From positions 1-11,385 of the forward strand of contig DUGF01000100.1 of NCBI GenBank assembly GCA_013331535.1: DNA of 11,385 bases, read 5' to 3'. The position numbers and the translations under genes were made by a program. This document shows, one piece after another, positions 7,313 to 11,385 of the stretch; the first letter of the stretch is position 1, and every line of letters begins with the position of its first letter. Origin of the DNA: Microcaldota archaeon. GTDB taxonomy: Archaea > Micrarchaeota > Micrarchaeia > Anstonellales > Bilamarchaeaceae. The notes beneath the pieces were generated by a model. It saw only the letters and a list, made by a program, of their open reading frames with translations. It ran no database searches and was not told where the DNA came from.

Positions 7313-8011
7313 CTATTTACCGAACCTTCTTCTTCTCTTAGCGTAGTCTGAAAGCGCCCCAAGAAAATCCTCTTTTGAAAAATCAGGCCATAATTTTTTG
7401 CAGAAATAAAGTTCGCTATAAACTGTTTGCCATGGCATAAGTCCGCTAAGGCGTTGCTCGCCAGATGTGCGTATTATAAGGTCTGGGTCTGGAAGTCCGC
7501 GTGTGTAAAGATGTTCCGCGATTGTTTTTTCGTCGATTTCTTCTGCTTTTTTTCCACTTTGTAAGATCTCCCTGAATGCATCAATGATTTCATCCCTTCC
7601 GCCATATGACAGAAGCAGATTGAGCTGGTATTCGGAATTGCGTGCAGTTTCTTGTTCCACTTTTTTCATTAATTCCTGAACTTCCTTTGGAAATTTCTCA
7701 ATTCGTCCTAAAAACCGAACACGTATCTGTTGTTTCTCTTTCCCACTGTTCGTAAGAATATCTATAAGATTTTTCTTGAAAAGTTCGAACAATACTTCGA
7801 TCTCTGCGGAATCCCGTTCAAAGTTCTCAGAGCTGAATCCCCACATTGTCAACATAGAGATTCCTTCATCTCTGCACCATTTTGCCACATCACCAATCTT
7901 TCGTATGCCTATTGCGTAGGCCTCCTGCCTGGCGATGCCGTGCAGTTCGCCCCATCTTCTGTTTCCATCAGGAATTATTGCAATATGAGATGGCTTGTTC
8001 TCATTGTCCAT
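7313..8011 (-). CDS. uppS: cis-Prenyltransferase (UPP/dehydrodolichyl-diphosphate synthase family)
   Basis: A 232-residue enzyme that adds isopentenyl diphosphate units in cis to an allylic diphosphate, making the polyprenyl diphosphate precursor of the lipid glycan carrier. Seen: PDGNRRW (14-20, with the catalytic Asp15), GFSSENFER (58-66), LLSYGGRDEI (133-142), RTSGEQRLSG (181-190) and YSELYF (198-203), all conserved regions of the family. The frame extends upstream to an ATG at 8035, but the ATG at 8011 matches the family's N-terminus and is preceded by a TATA-like box near 8044, about 33 bases upstream, implying a leader of a few bases. It shares a theme with the PAP2 and lipid-kinase-like genes downstream. 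Product chain length is not readable from sequence. Confidence 0.93.
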   Translation of the reverse strand: MDNENKPSHIAIIPDGNRRWGELHGIARQEAYAIGIRKIGDVAKWCRDEGISMLTMWGFSSENFERDSAEIEVLFELFKKNLIDILTNSGKEKQQIRVRFLGRIEKFPKEVQELMKKVEQETARNSEYQLNLLLSYGGRDEIIDAFREILQSGKKAEEIDEKTIAEHLYTRGLPDPDLIIRTSGEQRLSGLMPWQTVYSELYFCKKLWPDFSKEDFLGALSDYAKRRRRFGK

Positions 8012-8040
8012 GTTACGGCTTATGAAAAGAAGCATTTTTA

Positions 8041-8049
8041 CTTATACTG
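8041..8049 (-). promoter_or_regulatory. Putative TATA box of the cis-prenyltransferase gene
   Basis: Minus strand CAGTATAAGTAAAA, with TATAAG at 8041-8046, in the 59-base gap after purP. Its centre predicts a transcript start near 8017, six bases before the chosen ATG at 8011. This supports the shorter start over the ATG at 8035. Confidence 0.5.
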
Positions 8050-8070
8050 TTCAGGTCGTAATTGGCCTGT

Positions 8071-9120
8071 CTAGAATACTATCTCCGTAAGTTTTCCTTT
8101 TTTCTTTGCAATCTTTAGTTCCTTTGCAATTCTTCTGCCCATGCTCATCGGTTCTTTGTGATAATATATCGAGTATGGGGAACCCTCCGGGTAAACATTT
8201 GTCCCGGCAACGATTCTCGCGCTTATTTCAAAGGCAAATATTTCCAAGTCGTCATTGATTATTGTTTCAACACAATATGGTCCGAACATTCCTCCAAACA
8301 GACCAAACGACGTATCACTTATTTTCCTACCAATTTCCATGTAATCCGAAAGGAGCGATTCTCTAAGGACAATTGGTTCATTGCCTGTTACTGTGAATGA
8401 AAGTCGGGGGTTAAGTCCTGCCGAAACCGCACGTGCTATTTCATCCGCGCTGCTTTCCACACGTTTATCCATCCCAAGAAGTTCTATTCTTCCTTTCGCT
8501 GTTTTGTATCCACTGTTTCCGAACGGAGTAAAGAAGAAATGCGGGTATGCTCGTACGCCTATGATAAATTCTTGTATCATATATTCAGTGTTTCCAGTCT
8601 CTCGCATTCTTTCCTCGAATTCCTTTTGCGAATTAACAATAAAATATCCTTTTCCACCTTTGGCTCCTGGAAATTTTACAAGAGCCGGACCGTCTATTTC
8701 CTCTGGTTTCAGAATCCGTGGGGTTTTTACTCCTGCCTTATGCATCCATTCGAACATTTTTTCCCTGCTTCTTTCCCATGCAAGTGATGCCCGATTTCCA
8801 TAGATTGGAATTTCCATTTTGTCTACTGCCTCTCCGACATATTCAACAAAAGAGCCGTGCGGCACAACGATTGCGTTTCGTGCAACGAGTTCGCTCACCG
8901 GGAGTTTCGAGTAGTCATCAACTACGATAAATTCGTCTGGCTTGCCGTATGGAAACGATTCGTAAAGAGTCTTTCTGTCTTTTTTGACTATTCCAATTGT
9001 TTTGATTCCTTCCTTCCGTGCGCCATGGAAAATCTGCAATGAAGAATGAGAACAAATTGTTGCAATGGTGAACTTCTTGTAACTATCTAAAATATCTGAT
9101 ATTTTGTCCTTTAGAGCCAT
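8071..9120 (-). CDS. purP: 5-formaminoimidazole-4-carboxamide ribonucleotide synthetase (PurP)
   Basis: A 349-residue ATP-grasp enzyme that uses formate and ATP to turn AICAR into FAICAR, the archaeal substitute for the folate-dependent PurH step of purine synthesis. Seen: ATICSHSSLQI (20-30, family SHSAL region), PHGSFVEYVG (87-96), the ATP-grasp loop KFPGAKGGKGYF (149-160), FEISARIVAGTN (297-308) and the C-terminal GRRIAKELKIA (328-338). The length is normal. The ATG at 9120 is preceded by a TATA-like TTTTTAAT centred near 9147, 27 bases upstream, so the mRNA is probably leaderless. No other purine gene lies in the window; some archaeal genomes carry paralogous PurP copies, so this one could act on a related substrate. 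Confidence 0.92.
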   Translation of the reverse strand: MALKDKISDILDSYKKFTIATICSHSSLQIFHGARKEGIKTIGIVKKDRKTLYESFPYGKPDEFIVVDDYSKLPVSELVARNAIVVPHGSFVEYVGEAVDKMEIPIYGNRASLAWERSREKMFEWMHKAGVKTPRILKPEEIDGPALVKFPGAKGGKGYFIVNSQKEFEERMRETGNTEYMIQEFIIGVRAYPHFFFTPFGNSGYKTAKGRIELLGMDKRVESSADEIARAVSAGLNPRLSFTVTGNEPIVLRESLLSDYMEIGRKISDTSFGLFGGMFGPYCVETIINDDLEIFAFEISARIVAGTNVYPEGSPYSIYYHKEPMSMGRRIAKELKIAKKKGKLTEIVF

Positions 9121-9140
9121 ATACTATCTGTGAAGCGAAA

Positions 9141-9150
9141 TGATTAAAAA
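9141..9150 (-). promoter_or_regulatory. TATA box of purP
   Basis: Minus strand TTTTTAATCA in the 61-base gap after the Lrp gene. Its centre lies 27 bases before the purP ATG at 9120, so transcription should begin at or next to the start codon (leaderless mRNA). This gives purP a promoter separate from the regulator gene. Confidence 0.55.
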
Positions 9151-9181
9151 TCCAGAGATTTTGCAGTGAAGCACAATACAT

Positions 9182-9688
9182 CTATAGTCCAGTTGTCATC
9201 ATTCCATTAAATGGATTAAACTCATAGCTGTGTTTGTATGCGTATAAAACCACATTAGTATATGTGTTTATGACATAATCCCGTTTTCCCATTTCCTGGA
9301 TTATCCTCGCAAGGCTTTCGTTATTTTTTGTTTTGACTATTGCTACAGCATCGTAATCTCCGGTTATAGAATAAAGAGCAAGGACCTCCGGGATATTTCC
9401 AAGTTCTTTAGCAACATGCCATGACATATGTGCCTTATGCGTCAGTTTCAAAAATATTATCGCGTGTAGGTCGTAACCCAGTTTTGAATAATCTATATCA
9501 ACAGAGTATTTTATTATTACACTTCCGTTTTCAAGTTTTTTTATTCTTTGCAAAAGAGTATTTGGGTGCAAACCCGTCTTCTTCGCAAGCGAGCGAATCG
9601 GAATCTTGGCATTATCCCTAAGTTCCTTTAGTATGAGAAAGTCAAATTCGTCGTAATTTCCTAGTATTTTACCAGTTTTAGCTGCCAT
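9182..9688 (-). CDS. Lrp/AsnC-family transcriptional regulator
   Basis: A 168-residue DNA-binding protein. The N-terminal winged helix-turn-helix spans about 14-62 (FDFLILKELRDNAKIP, then IRSLAKKTGLHPNTLLQRIK as recognition region); the C-terminal RAM domain spans about 74-150, with the family's G-D-Y-D at 110-113. Family members form dimers and octamers and respond to amino acids or related small molecules. The frame opens further upstream (ATG at 9706 and a start at 9736), but the ATG at 9688 is best: the TATA box TTTATATA at 9711-9718 is centred 27 bases away, giving a leaderless mRNA, and an upstream start would lie in or before the promoter. Inverted repeats around that TATA box suggest autorepression. 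The tail NPFNGMMTTGL extends slightly beyond the domain. Confidence 0.9.
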   Translation of the reverse strand: MAAKTGKILGNYDEFDFLILKELRDNAKIPIRSLAKKTGLHPNTLLQRIKKLENGSVIIKYSVDIDYSKLGYDLHAIIFLKLTHKAHMSWHVAKELGNIPEVLALYSITGDYDAVAIVKTKNNESLARIIQEMGKRDYVINTYTNVVLYAYKHSYEFNPFNGMMTTGL

Positions 9689-9701
9689 AACAGTGTATTC
9701 T

Positions 9702-9727
9702 AACATAATGTTTATATATCTTATGTT
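9702..9727. promoter_or_regulatory. TATA box of the Lrp gene inside a nested inverted repeat (possible operator)
   Basis: AACATAA (9702-9708) and TTATGTT (9721-9727) are perfect inverted copies, centred on the minus-strand TATA box (9711-9718). In addition AACATAATGTT (9702-9712) is itself an 11-base palindrome. A regulator bound here would cover the TATA box. Autoregulation by Lrp-type proteins is common; binding here is inferred. Confidence 0.5.
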
Positions 9728-9748
9728 GTTTTTCACATTTTTTTTAAC

Positions 9749-9762
9749 GTAAAGTATATATA
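9749..9762 (+). promoter_or_regulatory. TATA box and BRE for the 110-residue gene
   Basis: TATATATA at 9755-9762, preceded by a purine-rich GTAAAG as a BRE candidate. The centre predicts transcription from about 9785, leaving a leader of about 11 bases containing GGGTGGG before the ATG at 9796. It lies about 44 bases from the divergent Lrp TATA box. Confidence 0.6.
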
Positions 9763-9795
9763 GTCCACATCCTTAGTCACTTCGGGGTGGGAAAT

Positions 9796-10128
9796 ATGTT
9801 GGAGGTTCTGAAGGAATTTTTAGGTTTAGAAACGCCTCAATTTGCCAAAAGAACTGAATTTCTTAACCTGGCATCTGAACTGGAACGCTGTGTAGAAGCG
9901 GATTTTCCGTCCAAGACCGGCGGACGGGTTGTGGATGTCGCAAAGCGGATAAGAAGCGTTTTGCGAAGAGGTGCGGTGTCTGAACTAGATACCCAAGAGC
10001 GCGTGCGGGTTTTGAAGATGCTCAATAGAGCCAAAGTACGGGCCCTTGTTTCCACACGAGATGATCGTGGCTATGAAATTTTCAGAAGCCTTGATTCGAT
10101 AACAAGCGACGTGGCAAGTATTATTTGA
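9796..10128 (+). CDS. Hypothetical 110-residue all-helical protein
   Basis: I do not recognise it. The sequence is hydrophilic and looks entirely helical: MLEVLKEFLGLETPQF, then FLNLASELERCVEADF, GGRVVDVAKRIRSVLRRGAV, TQERVRVLKMLNRAKVRALV and a last helix ending TSDVASII. There is no membrane segment, zinc site or known motif; Cys27 is single. The ATG at 9796 has GGTG at 9786-9789, six bases before it, and a TATA box at 9755-9762. A GTG at 9787 in the same frame would add three residues and sits almost at the predicted transcript start, so it is less likely. The gene is divergent from the Lrp-type regulator, which might control it, and is followed four bases later by a terminator-like hairpin. 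Confidence 0.7.
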   Translation: MLEVLKEFLGLETPQFAKRTEFLNLASELERCVEADFPSKTGGRVVDVAKRIRSVLRRGAVSELDTQERVRVLKMLNRAKVRALVSTRDDRGYEIFRSLDSITSDVASII

Positions 10129-10131
10129 TTG

Positions 10132-10155
10132 AGCATGCGGGTGCATGCTGTTTTT
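10132..10155 (+). terminator. Hairpin with T-run after the 110-residue gene
   Basis: AGCATGC (10132-10138) pairs perfectly with GCATGCT (10143-10149) around a GGGT loop; G and TTTTT (10151-10155) follow at once. It begins four bases after the stop codon. It resembles an intrinsic terminator; efficiency in archaea is uncertain. If it works, the structured region beyond needs its own promoter, and I find no convincing TATA box between 10156 and 10174. Confidence 0.55.
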
Positions 10156-10173
10156 GAGTAATTAGAATACGCG

Positions 10174-10336
10174 GTGCATTTTATCCCGAGACAGAAAAGT
10201 TTTTTCCGTCTCGAACTATGTCATGAACGACGATTCGTTCATGAACATGCTCAGGAACGATGCGTCGTTCCTGACATACTGAACCAATGGGATAAACTGC
10301 ATAACAGATGATCTGAATTAAGTTGGTTCAGTATAC
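10174..10336 (+). promoter_or_regulatory. Complex structured leader of the ACT gene (candidate pseudoknot RNA element)
   Basis: Almost every part of this region can pair. Stem A: GTGCATTTTATCCC (10174-10187) with GGGATAAACTGCAT (10289-10302), one T/C mismatch. Inside it: hairpin 1, GAGAC (10188-10192) with GTCTC (10208-10212), extended by GAAAA with TTTTC past an A/C mismatch; hairpin 2 at 10221-10244 and hairpin 3 at 10251-10274, each with perfect 10-bp arms and a 4-base loop. Stem B: ATACTGAACCAA (10276-10287) with TTGGTTCAGTAT (10323-10334), perfect. The first arm of B lies inside A and its second arm outside, so A and B together make an H-type pseudoknot with a 1-base junction at 10288. 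The Shine-Dalgarno of the ACT gene begins at 10338. It matches no archaeal riboswitch I know. A DNA-level role (operators) is an alternative. Confidence 0.6.
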
Positions 10337-10337
10337 T

Positions 10338-10347
10338 GGAGGGTGAT
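10338..10347 (+). promoter_or_regulatory. Ribosome-binding site of the ACT gene
   Basis: GGAGGGTGAT is a near-full match to the archaeal anti-Shine-Dalgarno complement GGAGGTGATC, much stronger than at the window's leaderless genes. GGAGGGTG ends 5 bases before the ATG at 10351. It follows stem B by 3 bases, so folding of the leader could control access to it. Confidence 0.8.
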
Positions 10348-10350
10348 CAT

Positions 10351-10755
10351 ATGAAGACAATAACCGTAGTTTCCAAGGACAAGGTGGGTTTGCTTGCGGA
10401 TATCTCTTATATTCTCGGAAAGCGGAACATCAATATAAATGGCGTCAGCGTTGATGTTGTTGGTGGGGATGCGATTATTTCACTTACTCTAAAGGATGCT
10501 CAAAAAGCTTCATCTTCATTGCGCGAAAGCGGCTATAATGTTTCGGAATCCGATACCTTATTTGTACGGGTCGGAAACGTTATTGGAGGGATAAATTCCC
10601 TAACTTCAAAACTTTCCCAGAATCGGGTTAATATAGAAAATGTACACCTGGTATCAAGCGACAGTGACCACGGAGTATTTGCAATGAATGTGGATAAGCC
10701 CAGAAAAGCGCTGAGAATTCTCGGAGAAGCTGTGATTAATGCGGTTGGGAACTGA
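10351..10755 (+). CDS. Tandem ACT-domain protein
   Basis: A 134-residue protein of two ACT domains and nothing else. Domain 1 (about 1-65) begins MKTITVVSKDKVGLLADISY with the classic G-L-L-A-D at the first strand-helix turn and NININGVSVDVVGGDAIISL as strands 2-3. Domain 2 (about 68-134) begins TLFVRVGNVIGGINSLTSKL and continues NRVNIENVHLVSSDSDHGVF. ACT domains bind amino acids or other small ligands at dimer interfaces; stand-alone tandem copies are thought to be sensors or regulators, without a known catalytic part. The ATG at 10351 has a very strong ribosome-binding site. The gene stands alone between structured regions on both sides: a pseudoknot-prone leader and a 13-bp stem plus terminator downstream. 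The ligand is not predictable from sequence. Confidence 0.9.
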   Translation: MKTITVVSKDKVGLLADISYILGKRNININGVSVDVVGGDAIISLTLKDAQKASSSLRESGYNVSESDTLFVRVGNVIGGINSLTSKLSQNRVNIENVHLVSSDSDHGVFAMNVDKPRKALRILGEAVINAVGN

Positions 10756-10779
10756 TCACAGTGTTTTGAATCAATCTGC

Positions 10780-10842
10780 TATAGCAAACCACGAAAGTAA
10801 TGCGACAGTCGAAGCAAAGTCTTGCAGGCGTGGTTTGCTATG
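10780..10842 (+). other. Long stem-loop after the ACT gene
   Basis: ATAGCAAACCACG (10781-10793) pairs perfectly, 13 bp, with CGTGGTTTGCTAT (10829-10841); a further T/G pair is possible. Within the 35-base loop, TGC and GAC (10801-10806) can pair with GTC (10819-10821) and GCA (10824-10826) across a TT bulge. It starts 25 bases after the ACT stop codon and ends 9 bases before the terminator hairpin. It may be a 3' UTR structure that protects the mRNA, or a small RNA; no C/D, H/ACA or tRNA signature is evident. Confidence 0.55.
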
Positions 10843-10850
10843 TAGTGAGA

Positions 10851-10876
10851 CAAAAAAGTTTCGCAAAACTTTTTTG
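10851..10876. terminator. Bidirectional terminator between convergent genes
   Basis: CAAAAAAGTTT (10851-10861) and AAACTTTTTTG (10866-10876) form a perfect 11-bp stem with loop CGCA. Each strand reads a run of six T, so it can end transcription of the ACT gene from the left and the membrane-protein gene (stop at 10898) from the right. Confidence 0.75.
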
Positions 10877-10897
10877 GATCGCTATAAATTGAATTCG

Positions 10898-11326
10898 CTA
10901 TTTAGGTCCATTTACCAGTATTTCCACAATCCATTCATTCATGAAGTAAAACACTATCGCAACTCCTCCAAAGAAAACAACTGTTCCATCGAGTGGACTT
11001 GTTTTTAATCCGAGCTTGGATTCGAATTGAGAAAAATTATAATAAAACGCAGCCAGTATAAATCCAATTCCAATTACATGTCTTTGCCAGTTTTTCTCTA
11101 AGTCAAACGGATTATAATGGACTTCCTTGCCAAGCATGCTTTCTATTGCCGGGCTTATCGCAATTAGCCATGCCAATAAAAACAGTATGACTACACCCCA
11201 ATTGAGCGGTTCTGCTTTTTCGGATCCCGCCGGTCCGGTCATAATATATATTAGTCCATATGCTGCCAAGGTTACGAGTAAGAATAATGCTTTGATGCTG
11301 CCATTCATTATGTCCATTGCATTCAT
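10898..11326 (-). CDS. Small four-helix membrane protein of unknown function
   Basis: A 142-residue protein with four hydrophobic segments: about 10-30 (ALFLLVTLAAYGLIYIM), 43-65 (WGVVILFLLAWLIAISPAI), 82-98 (HVIGIGFILAAFYYNF) and 115-137 (VVFFGGVAIVFYFMNEWIV). Short charged loops lie between them (NPFDLEKNWQRH). I do not recognise the family. The frame is open back to a TTG at 11338, but the ATG at 11326 is preferred because GGTG ends 5 bases before it. The gene begins 17 bases after the stop of the partial gene at the right edge, so they probably form an operon, and it is convergent with the ACT gene across a shared terminator. Confidence 0.8.
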   Translation of the reverse strand: MNAMDIMNGSIKALFLLVTLAAYGLIYIMTGPAGSEKAEPLNWGVVILFLLAWLIAISPAIESMLGKEVHYNPFDLEKNWQRHVIGIGFILAAFYYNFSQFESKLGLKTSPLDGTVVFFGGVAIVFYFMNEWIVEILVNGPK

Positions 11327-11343
11327 GTCATCACCCAATAAGA

Positions 11344-11385
11344 TTATGTAGCGACCTTTTCAATCATCTTTTCTCTTTCAGCTTT
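11344..11385 (-). CDS. C-terminal end of a gene entering from the right edge
   Basis: The last 13 codons of an open frame (KAEREKMIEKVAT) followed by TAA at 11344-11346. The short spacing to the next gene's ribosome-binding site and the charged, helical composition fit a real C-terminus. Too little is present to name it. Confidence 0.45.
   Translation of the reverse strand, partial: KAEREKMIEKVAT

Noticed and set aside
7306..7320. Small palindrome at the cis-prenyltransferase stop codon (GTAAAT and ATTTAC)
   Set aside because: Six AT-rich pairs around a 3-base loop at a stop codon, with no T-run after it on the coding strand; chance is sufficient.
8381..8803. A 140-codon plus-strand open frame
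   Set aside because: It lies entirely opposite purP, whose conserved blocks show the true coding strand.
9706..9736. Longer starts for the Lrp-type gene
   Set aside because: They lie before or within the promoter; the expected transcript begins at the ATG at 9688.
10221..10274. CRISPR-like or dispersed repeat array
   Set aside because: There are only two units, each a perfect palindrome with a 6-base linker, without spacers of usual length or cas genes.
10301..10315. C/D-box guide RNA (GATGAT near CTGA)
   Set aside because: The motif does not match RUGAUGA, and the putative D box overlaps it with no room for a guide sequence.
10276..10334. Terminal inverted repeats of a tiny mobile element
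   Set aside because: The 12-bp arms enclose only 35 bases, no target duplication is visible and one enclosed strand pairs with the upstream stem; RNA structure explains it better.
10739..11008. An 89-codon plus-strand open frame after the ACT gene
   Set aside because: It starts inside the ACT gene and runs through the 13-bp stem, the terminator and the opposite membrane-protein gene; its product looks random.

Overview
The window is archaeal chromosome, moderately AT-rich. Evidence: an archaeal-type 5S rRNA standing alone, a class I lysyl-tRNA synthetase, an archaeal DTD2-type D-aminoacyl-tRNA deacylase, PurP (the archaeal purine enzyme), an Lrp/AsnC regulator, and TATA boxes centred about 27 bases before several start codons, with very short or no leaders. 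The compact layout and small overlapping genes would fit a DPANN-type archaeon (Micrarchaeota/Diapherotrites-like), but that placement is inference only.

Layout, left to right. 1-1437 (minus): start of lysK and, upstream of it, a multi-pass membrane protein. 1498-1666 (plus): 5S rRNA and its terminator, divergent from the membrane protein across one palindromic TATA box. 1717-4006 (minus): PAP2 phosphatase, dolichol/phytol-kinase-like protein, DTD2, then two small unrecognised genes. 4038-9120 (minus): purP, cis-prenyltransferase, a DUF192 protein, and a TadA/TadC-like secretion or pilus motor pair. 9182-9688 (minus): Lrp/AsnC regulator, divergent from an unrecognised 110-residue gene (9796-10128, plus). 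10351-10755 (plus): a tandem ACT-domain protein, with strongly structured DNA/RNA before and after it. 10898-11385 (minus): a small four-helix membrane protein and the last codons of a gene entering from the right.

The genes fall into a few themes. Polyprenyl carrier metabolism: cis-prenyltransferase, a polyprenol/dolichol-kinase-like enzyme and a PAP2 phosphatase could together make and recycle a dolichyl phosphate carrier. Membrane export: the TadA-like ATPase and TadC-like platform overlap each other and the DUF192 gene, but no pilin or prepilin peptidase is in view. Translation: LysRS, DTD2 and 5S rRNA.

The most unusual signal is 10174-10336, directly before the ACT gene. It holds three hairpins, two of them near-copies differing by a base-paired substitution, and two long stems (13 bp with one mismatch, and a perfect 12 bp) whose arms interleave as an H-type pseudoknot. 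The second stem ends 3 bases before the ribosome-binding site. I recognise no known archaeal riboswitch there; a cis-regulatory RNA sensing or answering an ACT ligand is a hypothesis.
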